From: an uncultured Alphaproteobacteria bacterium | GTDB taxonomy: Bacteria; Pseudomonadota; Alphaproteobacteria; HIMB59; GCA-002718135 | Length of the DNA: 64,000 nt | Direction of reading: 5' to 3' | Assembly (NCBI GenBank): GCA_902587565.1 | Contig: CACILT010000003.1 | Coordinates: forward strand, 95,534 to 159,533 | Position numbers and translations under genes: made by a program | In this document: positions 42,443-51,252 of the stretch, piece by piece | Position numbering within the stretch: position 1 is the first letter of the stretch | How the letters are laid out: every line of letters starts with the position of its first letter | The notes under the pieces: model-generated | What the model saw: only the letters and a program-made list of their open reading frames with translations | What the model was told of the DNA's origin: nothing | The model's database searches: none

Positions 42443-44677
42443 TTAATTTACTAATGGTTTTCCAGTTTCAAGTGTATGTTTTATTCGCTCTTGAGTTTTA
42501 GGCATCTGGATAAGTCTCATGAAAGCTTCTAATTCAAGATTATAAAGATCATCTTCACTTAATTCATTATCAATATTTGTATTTCCACCACTAAGCACAA
42601 AAGCAATTTGCTTACCTACTTCTAATCCATGGTCTAAAATTTTATTTTCATTATATAGTGCTTCAAGTTTTTCAATCATTTTATCTCTGACAGCACTACC
42701 GCCCAAATTGAATTTAGGTTGAGATGGTTTTTCATAGCCTCCCTCAATATTATTTAATAAATCGATAGCCGTTGATAATTGTCTGTCTCTATTTATTACC
42801 ACCTTATCCTTTTCTAAAAAGAATTGATTTGGCAGCGCTTCATTTGGTGAGGTAGCAGTAATAGCATAACCAATAAGATCAAAAACTTTCATAGACGCAT
42901 GTTCAGAATTTTCTTTACCTTCTGGAGTTTGTAACCAACGCCACAGCATTTCCTTACAACCCCCACCAGCAGGAATGAGTCCAACTAAAGATTCAACTAG
43001 TCCAAGAACAACATTTGTATGAGCAACGTTATAATCACAATGCAATACCACTTCAAAACCACCGCCAATAGCAAGTCCTGATGGCGCAGCAATAAAAGGC
43101 TTATCTGCATATTTTATTGTTTTACACGTTTGTTGGAAATCAATTATAAATTTTTCAATTTTAGACCATTCATTATTTTTAGCAAATTCCATGACATAAT
43201 TTAAATTTACACCAGCAGAAAATTGCATTGCATCATTAATCACAATTGTGCTTTTATTATTTTGAGCAGCTTCTTTTAAAGCTAACATAGAGTCAGTATC
43301 TAAAGCGTTTGCCTTAGTAGTAAATTCAACAACCTGATATGATGAAGCATTTTTAATATTAGCAGAAGGGTTTTCAAAAGTTTTTTGTAAATTTAACGAT
43401 CTTAAATTATCAATACTTGAATCTAAATATCCAGGTCTTTTATTAAATTCAAAAACTCCCTTTAGATCTTTAAAGAAGTTAATATCAGTATTTTGATCAA
43501 TAAAATTTTTTGTATCAATATTTGAAAGCATTTCAAAAGGGCCAACGGTCCAATTAAAACCTAATCTTAGTGCATCATCTATGTCTATATATTTTGATGA
43601 TACATCAGGGATTAAATATGCAGCATACCTAATTACTTTTGTCAGAATTGATTTTGCATATTCACCGTATTTGTCTTTTCTTTGAATGAGTTTATTTATG
43701 TCAATTTTATCTCCCATACCTAAATTAATTTTCTGACTTGGGTTATACTCACCAGTTTCTAAATTAATTGCTTCAAGAATTTTTTTACTATCAGATTTAT
43801 TCATTCTATAAAAACCACCCTTACCTTTTCTTCCTGTATACCCAGTTTCAATAAGTTTTGTGACCAATGGAATTTCTTGTGCAACCTCGTGGAAAGGATC
43901 TTCTTTTGGGAGTTCTTTGATAAAACTTTTTAAAACATCAGCCATCAAATCGATACCAATTAAATCGTATAGCCCAAAAATTCCAGTCTTCGGGATACCC
44001 ATTGGTCTTCCAAATACTGCATCAGCTTCTTCAATTGATATCTTCATTTTAAAAGCTTCAGTCATAGCAACTTGCATTGCATAAACTCCAATTCTGTTTC
44101 CAATAAATCCTGGAGTGTCGTTACAAATAATTACACCTTTACCAAGTTTTTCATCACAAAATTGTTTTAATAAATTTATTTTTTCAATGTCATTAACTTC
44201 TTCAGTTACTATCTCGAGCAATGCCATATATCGAACTGGGTTAAAAAAATGGGTAATGCAAAAATTTTTTTTCATTTCATCTGACATATTTGCAGATAAG
44301 ATTTTCAATGGAATTGTAGATGTATTAGATGAAATTATAGAATTGTTCTTTCTTGTAGTCTGAATTTTATCATAAATGTTATGTTTAATATCTATTCTCT
44401 CAACAACAGCCTCCACAACCCAATCAGCTTCCGCAACTTCATTAAAGTCATCCTCAATATTTCCAACCTTAATTAATTCTGCTTTGTTTTTTTCTACTAA
44501 AAGTGGAGGTCGTGATTTTTTAATTCTTTCTTTAGCGTTTTCTGTAATTTGGTTTCTAGATCCTTCTTTTGAAGGTAAGTCTAGAAGTGTAACATCAATA
44601 TTAGCATTTGCTATTTGGGCTGCGATTCCACTGCCCATAGTGCCAGATCCTATTACTACTACTTTTTTAATATTCAT
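42443..44677 (-). CDS. Fused 3-hydroxyacyl-CoA dehydrogenase / enoyl-CoA hydratase
   Basis: A 744-residue beta-oxidation enzyme. Residues 1-300 are the NAD-binding and first C-terminal 3-hydroxyacyl-CoA dehydrogenase domains (VVIGSGTMGSGIAAQ at the start, CITHFFNPVRYMAL and CNDTPGFIGNRIG following). A second dehydrogenase C-terminal domain follows. The enoyl-CoA hydratase domain is last, with FSAGVNLNYV, AIGGGFEVVLHCD and GLVESLVGLIPAGGG. This domain order is that of FadN-type proteins, opposite to E. coli FadB. It heads the run containing acyl-CoA synthetase, MetY and hydrolase. No thiolase is adjacent. Confidence 0.88.
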   Translation of the reverse strand: MNIKKVVVIGSGTMGSGIAAQIANANIDVTLLDLPSKEGSRNQITENAKERIKKSRPPLLVEKNKAELIKVGNIEDDFNEVAEADWVVEAVVERIDIKHNIYDKIQTTRKNNSIISSNTSTIPLKILSANMSDEMKKNFCITHFFNPVRYMALLEIVTEEVNDIEKINLLKQFCDEKLGKGVIICNDTPGFIGNRIGVYAMQVAMTEAFKMKISIEEADAVFGRPMGIPKTGIFGLYDLIGIDLMADVLKSFIKELPKEDPFHEVAQEIPLVTKLIETGYTGRKGKGGFYRMNKSDSKKILEAINLETGEYNPSQKINLGMGDKIDINKLIQRKDKYGEYAKSILTKVIRYAAYLIPDVSSKYIDIDDALRLGFNWTVGPFEMLSNIDTKNFIDQNTDINFFKDLKGVFEFNKRPGYLDSSIDNLRSLNLQKTFENPSANIKNASSYQVVEFTTKANALDTDSMLALKEAAQNNKSTIVINDAMQFSAGVNLNYVMEFAKNNEWSKIEKFIIDFQQTCKTIKYADKPFIAAPSGLAIGGGFEVVLHCDYNVAHTNVVLGLVESLVGLIPAGGGCKEMLWRWLQTPEGKENSEHASMKVFDLIGYAITATSPNEALPNQFFLEKDKVVINRDRQLSTAIDLLNNIEGGYEKPSQPKFNLGGSAVRDKMIEKLEALYNENKILDHGLEVGKQIAFVLSGGNTNIDNELSEDDLYNLELEAFMRLIQMPKTQERIKHTLETGKPLVN

Positions 44678-44781
44678 GTGAGTTCTATAAAGGTGAGCTT
44701 ATATAAGAAAAATTTGCCGTATGAAAATAATTTAAGCATAAGGGTGGAAATTAATATAAATATCTCTTATAGGCGCGCAAA

Positions 44782-46164
44782 ATGAAAAAAAATCCTTCAA
44801 GAAATGTCCATTTTTCAAAAGGACCTAGTGAGATTTTAGATGCAATTAATACGTCTATAGATATCGATCAACGTCTGTATAAAGAAGATATAACTGGGTC
44901 AATAGCGCATGCTAGAATGCTCGGTAAACAAAAAATAATAAATAAAAAAGAACAAAGTGCAATAGTTTCTGGACTTAAAGCAATTGAAAGAGATATTGAA
45001 AAAAACAAGGTCGTATTTTCAAAAAAACTTGAAGATATTCATATGAACATTGAAAGTTTATTATTTAAGAAAATTGGAAAAATTGCAGGAAAGCTTCATA
45101 CTGCAAGATCTAGAAATGATCAGGTAGTAACTGATTTAAAATTATGGGTTAAAAAAGAATCTAAAATTTTAGATAGTGAACTAAAAAAATTTCAGAGAAC
45201 TTTAATTAACATTGCAACAAAAAATACTGAAACAATTATGCCAGGTTACACTCATTTACAGATTGCTCAACCAATAACATTGGCTCATCATGTTTTAGCT
45301 TACGTTGAAATGATTGGTAGAGACAGAACAAGACTTGAAGATTGTTTATATCGTCTTAATGAAAACCCATTAGGTGCAGCTGCACTTGCAGGGACTTCTT
45401 TTCCTATTGATAGAAAATATACAACTAAAGAGTTGGGATTTAGAGAGCCAACAAAAAATGCTATGGACACTGTCTCAGATAGAGACTTTGTAATAGAATT
45501 TTTATTTGTTTTATCACTAATTGCTGTTCATTTATCAAAAATAGCAGAGGAAATAGTACTTTGGTCAAATCAACAATTTAATTTTATCAATTTACCAGAT
45601 GATCTTTCAACTGGTAGTTCAATTATGCCTCAGAAAAAAAATCCAGATGGTGCAGAGCTTGTTAGAGGAAAAACAAGTATTATCATTAGTAATTTAAGTT
45701 CAATGCTTAATATTATTAAAGGATTACCACTTTCTTACAGCAAAGACTTACAAGACGATAAACAAATAACATTTAATTCATACGACAATGTTTCTTTGTG
45801 TATAAAAGTTATGAATGAAATTTTATCAAAATCTACATTCAACAAAACTAGAATGAAAGAGTTGATTGATAATTCAAATGCAACCGCTACCGATTTAGCA
45901 AATTGGTTGGTTCAAAATCTTAGATATTCATTTAGAGATGCTTATGTTGTTACAGGAAAGATTGTTTCTTATTGTTCAAAACAAGATAGAAACATAGATT
46001 CATTATCTCTTGGAGAATTAAAAAAATTTGACAAAAATATAACGGCTGACGCAAAAAAAGTGCTATCAACTACTAACAGTGTTAAATCAAAATCAAGTTT
46101 TGGGGGTACGGCTCCTGAAATTACTAAAAAAATGATAAAAATTGTTATAAAAAAATACTTATAA
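44782..46164 (+). CDS. argH: Argininosuccinate lyase
   Basis: A 460-residue fumarase-superfamily lyase. Diagnostic parts are KLHTARSRNDQVVTDLKLW near residue 106, MPGYTHLQIAQPIT near residue 153 and the signature GSSIMPQKKNPDGAEL near residue 277. It splits argininosuccinate into arginine and fumarate, the last step of arginine synthesis. It overlaps the small lipoprotein gene by 1 nt (TAATG), and lysA follows, so this is a conserved alphaproteobacterial set. Confidence 0.95.
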   Translation: MKKNPSRNVHFSKGPSEILDAINTSIDIDQRLYKEDITGSIAHARMLGKQKIINKKEQSAIVSGLKAIERDIEKNKVVFSKKLEDIHMNIESLLFKKIGKIAGKLHTARSRNDQVVTDLKLWVKKESKILDSELKKFQRTLINIATKNTETIMPGYTHLQIAQPITLAHHVLAYVEMIGRDRTRLEDCLYRLNENPLGAAALAGTSFPIDRKYTTKELGFREPTKNAMDTVSDRDFVIEFLFVLSLIAVHLSKIAEEIVLWSNQQFNFINLPDDLSTGSSIMPQKKNPDGAELVRGKTSIIISNLSSMLNIIKGLPLSYSKDLQDDKQITFNSYDNVSLCIKVMNEILSKSTFNKTRMKELIDNSNATATDLANWLVQNLRYSFRDAYVVTGKIVSYCSKQDRNIDSLSLGELKKFDKNITADAKKVLSTTNSVKSKSSFGGTAPEITKKMIKIVIKKYL

Positions 46165-46349
46165 TGATCAGATTAATATTATTATCATTTTTGTTGTTTA
46201 CTTTTAGCTGTGGTAAAGTTGGTCCTTTAAGTTTACCAGAAGATCAAGTAGACAAATCGGTAATTACATATCCATGTGATGAAGCCTGTTTAGAGAAATT
46301 AGAAGAAGAGAAAAAACGTCAACAATCCGTTATTATAAACACTGAATAA
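46164..46349 (+). CDS. lptM: LptM-like small lipoprotein
   Basis: A 61-residue lipoprotein with a hydrophobic leader ending in lipobox FTFSC and Cys16 as the lipid-attachment residue. It is followed by CGKVGPLSLP, the typical CGxxGPLxLP start of the LptM (YifL) family. LptM helps the outer-membrane LPS translocon LptDE fold with correct disulfides. The tail has two further cysteines and a charged helix. It sits between argH and lysA with 1-nt overlap and zero gap. Confidence 0.82.
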   Translation: MIRLILLSFLLFTFSCGKVGPLSLPEDQVDKSVITYPCDEACLEKLEEEKKRQQSVIINTE

Positions 46350-47591
46350 ATGCTCACTTATAAAAATAATGACCCGTATATTGAGGGTACTTCTTTATAT
46401 GACTTAGTTAAAGTTTGTCAGACACCTTTTTATGTGTATTCACAACAAAAAATTATTAATCAAGTTAATAAAACTAAAGAAATTTTAGGTAATAATATTT
46501 TTTATTCAATTAAGTCTAATTCAAATCAAGCTATTTTGAAATTAATGAACTCGTTAGATATTGGAGCAGATGTAGTGTCAGTTGGTGAATTAAAAAGAGC
46601 TTTGGAAGCTGGTTTCGATCCAAATAAAATAATTTTTGAAGGTGTTGGAAAATCTGATCAAGACTTACTCTATGCTATACATAAAAATATACGTTTAATT
46701 AATACTGAATCTTTAGAAGAAATAAAACTTCTCGATAATTTAGCAAATGAAAAAAATAAAATCGTTGATATTGGTGTTAGACTTAATCCAGATGTTGATG
46801 GTGAAACTTTAGGTAAAATTTCAACAGGAAAAAAAACTGATAAGTTTGGTATAGAATTCGATAACATAGATAAAATTATCAAATTAGTTAAAAGTTGCAA
46901 AAGTTTAAATTTAATTGGTATTAGTTGTCATATTGGAAGTCAAATTAGTAAAAATGAGGCCTATAAAAATACATTTTCTCAAATGAAAATGGCTGCAGAT
47001 AAATTTATTGAATCAGGCATTAATATTAAACATGTAGATTTGGGAGGAGGTTTTCATGTTAAATATGAAGATTCTGATCCTGACTTTAATATCAAGAAGG
47101 TAAAAGAAGAGCTTGATAATTGTTTTACGCAAACAAACTATGAATTATCGTTTGAGCCTGGTCGATATTTAATTGCTGAGGCTGGAGTTACAGTTACCTC
47201 TATTCTTACAATTAAGAATAATGGAGGTATAAATTATTTAATTGTTGATGCTGGTATGAATACATTGATACGTCCAGCGATGTACGGTGCACATCATGAA
47301 ATATCAGCGATAAATGTAAACTCAGAGGAATTTATGGATTATGCTATTGCTGGTCCTATTTGTGAAAGTTCAGATGTTTTTTTAAAAAATATTAAATTGG
47401 CTAAACAAAAAATTGGTAATCTACTAGTTATAAAAAATACAGGAGCCTATGGAAAAGTAATGTCTTCAAATTATAACTCTAGACCACTACCCTCTGAAAT
47501 TTTAGTACACAATGATAATTATGCAATTGTTTATTCTCCAGAGAAAATTGAGAAAACAATTGAAGCTGATATTATTCCTAGTTGGTTGTAA
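46350..47591 (+). CDS. lysA: Diaminopimelate decarboxylase
   Basis: A 413-residue PLP enzyme of fold III. The PLP lysine is in FYSIKSNSNQAILK near residue 54, a glycine-rich phosphate site is HVDLGGGFHVKYED near residue 230, and the Cys contributed across the dimer is in AGPICESSDVF near residue 336. It converts meso-diaminopimelate to lysine. It starts directly after the lptM stop (TAAATG). Its stop abuts the stop of the opposite zinc-ribbon gene. Confidence 0.95.
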   Translation: MLTYKNNDPYIEGTSLYDLVKVCQTPFYVYSQQKIINQVNKTKEILGNNIFYSIKSNSNQAILKLMNSLDIGADVVSVGELKRALEAGFDPNKIIFEGVGKSDQDLLYAIHKNIRLINTESLEEIKLLDNLANEKNKIVDIGVRLNPDVDGETLGKISTGKKTDKFGIEFDNIDKIIKLVKSCKSLNLIGISCHIGSQISKNEAYKNTFSQMKMAADKFIESGINIKHVDLGGGFHVKYEDSDPDFNIKKVKEELDNCFTQTNYELSFEPGRYLIAEAGVTVTSILTIKNNGGINYLIVDAGMNTLIRPAMYGAHHEISAINVNSEEFMDYAIAGPICESSDVFLKNIKLAKQKIGNLLVIKNTGAYGKVMSSNYNSRPLPSEILVHNDNYAIVYSPEKIEKTIEADIIPSWL

Positions 47592-48035
47592 CTAATTTAA
47601 AGTATTGTGTATAATTTTAGCTAAGTCTGAAATTATCAAATTTAAATTAAAGAAGAATTCCCTAATATAGAAATCAATAATAATAAAAGTATTTACACCG
47701 TAGGATCGATAAATCCATATTGCTAAAATTACAACTATAGCTAGAATAATTACTATAGTTGAATTAATAACACTTGGTTTTTCTTGTCTTACAACTGTAC
47801 TTGGTAAATTTCTGACTGGACCTTTTTCTAATTTTTCTTTTTGGTTATTTTTATTTAAATTTTGATCTAATTCTTCTTTTTTTGTAGACGGGACTGATGA
47901 TGTAATGTCAGTATCATCTAATTCTTGAAACCATTGATGATTACAATTTGCGCATTCAACCATTCTACCATTTGGTTTAAGATCTGCAGAATTTACTAAA
48001 TACTTGAATTCACAATTAGAGCAAACAATGAACAT
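47592..48035 (-). CDS. MJ0042-type zinc-ribbon membrane protein
   Basis: A 147-residue protein with an N-terminal zinc ribbon (Cys5, Cys8, Cys28, Cys31; ECANCNHQWFQ), a charged linker and one membrane helix near residue 92-110. Such proteins are common in Alphaproteobacteria, usually of unknown function and thought to bind metal or nucleic acid at the membrane. It is a single gene between lysA and plsC. Confidence 0.78.
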   Translation of the reverse strand: MFIVCSNCEFKYLVNSADLKPNGRMVECANCNHQWFQELDDTDITSSVPSTKKEELDQNLNKNNQKEKLEKGPVRNLPSTVVRQEKPSVINSTIVIILAIVVILAIWIYRSYGVNTFIIIDFYIREFFFNLNLIISDLAKIIHNTLN

Positions 48036-48085
48036 AAATTATATATAGATCAGTCAGGCTAGTATATAAAACAAAATCATTAAGT

Positions 48086-48793
48086 ATGTTAATTTTAAAA
48101 AGTATAATATTTTATATTTCCTTGGTTATATGGACTGTGTTGATGGGTATTTTATGTTTACCTTTTCTCTTATTACCAAGTTATTTACTTAAATATCCAA
48201 CGAAACTTTGGATACATGTTATTTTTGTTTTTCTTAATCTTATATGTAATATTAAACATAAAATTGAGGGTTTAGAAAATATTCCAAATGAAAGTGTCTT
48301 AATTGCGTCTAAACATCAGTCCGCTTTTGAGACACTTGCACTCTATTACTATTTAAAAGATTGTTTCTTTGTCCATAAAAGAGAGCTTTTCTTTATACCA
48401 ATTTTTGGACAATATTTATTCAAGTCTAATATGGTTGCGATTAATAGAGATGGTGGAACAAAAGCTATGAGAGATATGTTACAAAAAGTTAAATCAAAAT
48501 TATCTTTTGGATCTTCTATTATTATTTTCCCCGAAGGAACAAGAAAGCTGCCTGGAAGTAAACCTGATTATAAGACAGGTTTTATTGGAATTTATAATCA
48601 CACAAAAAGAAAAATCCTTCCTGTAGCTTTAAATTCAGGTTTATGTTGGCCAAAACAATCATGGGTATTAGAAAAAGGATTAATTACTATAAAATTTTTA
48701 CCGACAATTGATGAAGGTTTAGATAAAAAAGTTTTATTAAACGAAGTTCAAAATAGAATAGAAACTGCTTCAAATTTATTATTGGAAAACTAA
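48086..48793 (+). CDS. plsC: 1-acyl-sn-glycerol-3-phosphate acyltransferase
   Basis: A 235-residue acyltransferase with an N-terminal membrane helix. The HX4D/E motif is SKHQSAFETLA near residue 75, with Glu in place of Asp as in many alphaproteobacterial members. The acceptor-binding block is FPEGTRKLPG near residue 150. It adds the second acyl chain to make phosphatidic acid at the inner membrane. The stop overlaps the stop of the opposite tyrC gene by 4 nt. Confidence 0.9.
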   Translation: MLILKSIIFYISLVIWTVLMGILCLPFLLLPSYLLKYPTKLWIHVIFVFLNLICNIKHKIEGLENIPNESVLIASKHQSAFETLALYYYLKDCFFVHKRELFFIPIFGQYLFKSNMVAINRDGGTKAMRDMLQKVKSKLSFGSSIIIFPEGTRKLPGSKPDYKTGFIGIYNHTKRKILPVALNSGLCWPKQSWVLEKGLITIKFLPTIDEGLDKKVLLNEVQNRIETASNLLLEN

Positions 48794-49701
48794 TTCTTTT
48801 CTGTGGGATCAAAAGTTCCTGCTTGACCAATCTCTTCAATAATTTTTCTAATTTCTTTTGATTTTATAAATTTTTCTTCCAAATATTTTAAATCATTATT
48901 TCTTATTGCTTTTTGATAAGTAAGTAGATCTTCACTGAAACGACCAAGCATTTCTAAAACGGCTTCTTTATTTTTTTCATAAACATCACGCCACATTACT
49001 GGATCACTACCTGCCAATCTTGTGAAATCTCTAAAACCTGCAGCTGAATATTTAATTACTTCATCTTTCATTTGAGATTCAAGCTCTGTTGCAGTTCCTA
49101 CGACAGAATATGCAATGAGTTGTGGAATATGAGATGTCATAGCTAGTACTCTGTCATGACGTTTAGGTTCCATGATTTCTATATTCATTCCGAATGACTC
49201 CCAAATATCTGAAACTGATCTTGTTATCTCACTCTGAGTTTCTGTTGGGGTCAAAATACAATACCTATTTTCAAACAGCTTTGCGAAACCAAATTCTGGT
49301 CCACTTTTCTCTAATCCAGCAATAGGGTGGGCAGGAACAAATAAAATTTTTTTATTATTAATTGATTCTTTAAAATCTTTTATAACACTTACTTTTGTTG
49401 AACCAACATCTGTTACTAGTGTTGTTTCATTAACATAGCTATTCAATTGCTTAAATATATCCCTATATGAACTCAAAGGCGTACAAATAAAAATAATATC
49501 AAATTGTTGATTATATTTATTTAAATCACTCTCTATTACATCCACAAGATTTAAATTTTTTGAAATATTTATTACCTCACTGTCCTTATCAATAGCAAAA
49601 ATTTTTTTTGATAATTGTTTTTCCTTCAGAGCCCTTGCTATGGATGATCCAATTAATCCCATACCAATAACCAGAGCTGAATCATAAGTTATTTTAGACA
49701 T
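48790..49701 (-). CDS. tyrC: Prephenate/arogenate dehydrogenase
   Basis: A 303-residue dehydrogenase. The nucleotide-binding start is ALVIGMGLIGSSIARALK near residue 9-26. Typical parts are TDVGSTKVSV near residue 96, the catalytic-site region PAHPIAGLEKSGPEF near residue 118 and MTSHIPQLIAY near residue 188. It makes hydroxyphenylpyruvate or tyrosine precursor from prephenate or arogenate. It overlaps the chorismate mutase-aminotransferase gene by 8 nt, placing three successive tyrosine/phenylalanine activities in two genes. Confidence 0.9.
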   Translation of the reverse strand: MSKITYDSALVIGMGLIGSSIARALKEKQLSKKIFAIDKDSEVINISKNLNLVDVIESDLNKYNQQFDIIFICTPLSSYRDIFKQLNSYVNETTLVTDVGSTKVSVIKDFKESINNKKILFVPAHPIAGLEKSGPEFGFAKLFENRYCILTPTETQSEITRSVSDIWESFGMNIEIMEPKRHDRVLAMTSHIPQLIAYSVVGTATELESQMKDEVIKYSAAGFRDFTRLAGSDPVMWRDVYEKNKEAVLEMLGRFSEDLLTYQKAIRNNDLKYLEEKFIKSKEIRKIIEEIGQAGTFDPTEKN

Positions 49702-51043
49702 TAAATTTCTTCAAACTTTCAACTGTCAAATTCATTTCTTCTTTTGTACCAATACTAATTCTCAAAAAATTGGGTAAATTATAACTATTTAAACGCCTTA
49801 TAATAATGCCATCATTCATAAGATGATTACTAATTTTCTCAGCTTCTTCTTCTGAAGTTTCAATTAAAGTAAAATTACCTTCAGTTTGTCTGGTTTTAAT
49901 ATTTAGAAGTTTGAGCTCTTTTTCAAACCAATCTTTAATTTCAGAATTTAATTTAACAGAGTTTTCAATATGTTCTTTATCCTCCAAAGCTTTAATTGCA
50001 AGAGACTGTGAAATAGTTGTCGTATTAAAAGGAGGTTTTATTTTATTAATTATATCAGCTATTTTTTGACTGGTATAACACCAGCCTACTCTTAAAGCTG
50101 CAAGTCCATATGTTTTTGAAAATGTTCTTGTTAAAATAATATTCTCATATTCATCCGTTAAACTAAATCCTTTATCGTAATCGTCTTTTTGCACATATTC
50201 GACATATGCCCCGTCTATAACAACTATAATATTTTTAGAAATATTATTCATTAATTTAACAAGTTGGTCTCTAGACAAATAAGTTCCGGTTGGATTATTA
50301 GGTGATGCAATATAAATTACTTTAGTAGCATCATTTGTTTGATCTATGAGATTTTCAATATTTAAATTGAAATTTACATCTTCCATAATTTTTTTTGGAA
50401 CTGCACCAACTACTTTACTCACAATTGAATACATCTCAAAGCCGTGGTTTGCGTGGAGAATTTCATCGCCATCTTGACAAAATGCCAAAGCTGCAAATAA
50501 TAAAACTTCATCTGATCCAGAGCCAAGAATAATTCTATTACTATCAATAGAAAAATTTTTAGCTATTGCTTCTCTTAATGATGATCCATCAATTTCTGGG
50601 TATCTATGTAAATCATGATTAATATTTTTTGTTTCTAACAATTCAATTGCTTTCGGTGAAGCGCCATAGGGATTTTCATTTGAAGAAAGTTTTATAACTT
50701 TTTTATTGTTATTTAATTTTGCCTTACCACCTTTATAAACATTAATGTTTTCTATAGATCTTTTTGATTGAATATTTTCTTTAGTTAACTTCTGAAGTTT
50801 TTCAGAAGATTGAAAAATTTCTCTCCAAAGTCTAACAATGGTATCTTTTGGATAAGATCCTGTAAATTTAGAGCTTAATCTGTCGAGAATTTTTTGTTCT
50901 CTATCTAGATCAACAACAGAATTATCTTTTTTGTGTTTTCCTATTTCTAAAACAATTTTAGATCGATTAGATAATAAAGATAAAATTTCATCATCAATGT
51001 TATTAATTTTGCTTCTTAAATTGTCTAATTCTTTATTTTTCAT
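49694..51043 (-). CDS. Fused chorismate mutase and HisC-like aromatic aminotransferase
   Basis: A 449-residue two-domain protein. Residues 1-90 form an AroQ-type all-helical chorismate mutase (LRSKINNIDDEILSLLSNRS and the later IVRLWREIFQSSEK). Residues 105-449 form a fold I PLP aminotransferase of the HisC group (KLSSNENPYGASPKA, SPNNPTGTYLS, PLP lysine in TRTFSKTYGLAALRVGW). It would convert chorismate to prephenate and transaminate prephenate or an aromatic keto acid. It is translated just before tyrC. I chose the ATG at 51043; a start 14 codons upstream adds a sequence unlike the family. Confidence 0.87.
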   Translation of the reverse strand: MKNKELDNLRSKINNIDDEILSLLSNRSKIVLEIGKHKKDNSVVDLDREQKILDRLSSKFTGSYPKDTIVRLWREIFQSSEKLQKLTKENIQSKRSIENINVYKGGKAKLNNNKKVIKLSSNENPYGASPKAIELLETKNINHDLHRYPEIDGSSLREAIAKNFSIDSNRIILGSGSDEVLLFAALAFCQDGDEILHANHGFEMYSIVSKVVGAVPKKIMEDVNFNLNIENLIDQTNDATKVIYIASPNNPTGTYLSRDQLVKLMNNISKNIIVVIDGAYVEYVQKDDYDKGFSLTDEYENIILTRTFSKTYGLAALRVGWCYTSQKIADIINKIKPPFNTTTISQSLAIKALEDKEHIENSVKLNSEIKDWFEKELKLLNIKTRQTEGNFTLIETSEEEAEKISNHLMNDGIIIRRLNSYNLPNFLRISIGTKEEMNLTVESLKKFNV

Positions 51044-51121
51044 AATTTTGGACGTTTCTTTACAAACTATCTTACGATAAATCAAAATAAAGTAGTATTT
51101 AATTTAAAAAATGACGATTTA

Positions 51122-51149
51122 TTGACTTAGAAAGATATATAAATATAAG
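51122..51149 (+). promoter_or_regulatory. Putative sigma-70 promoter of metX
   Basis: TTGACT at 51122-51127 and TATAAG at 51144-51149 are separated by 16 bases, a good housekeeping promoter. Transcription would start about 51156, right at the beginning of the riboswitch aptamer. This is a motif match only. Confidence 0.5.
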
Positions 51150-51152
51150 ACC

Positions 51153-51205
51153 GATTATCACCGATTTGAGACAGCTTGCGGGTGGAGCAATAATCAGCTA
51201 AAGCG
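51153..51205 (+). promoter_or_regulatory. SAM-II riboswitch
   Basis: The sequence has the conserved blocks of the SAM-II class in order: CGATTTGA, then GCTTGCG, then AGCTAAAGCG. CACC at 51159-51162 can pair with GGTG at 51181-51184, and GATTAT at 51153-51158 with ATAATC at 51190-51195. GCTT in the loop can pair with AAGC downstream to make the pseudoknot that encloses S-adenosylmethionine. It lies about 48 bases before metX, the usual SAM-II position in Alphaproteobacteria. SAM binding should reduce metX-metW translation. Confidence 0.85.
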
Positions 51206-51252
51206 TTTACACTCCTCCTTCATTCTTTCAAATAGTGTTAAACTAAAAAGAT

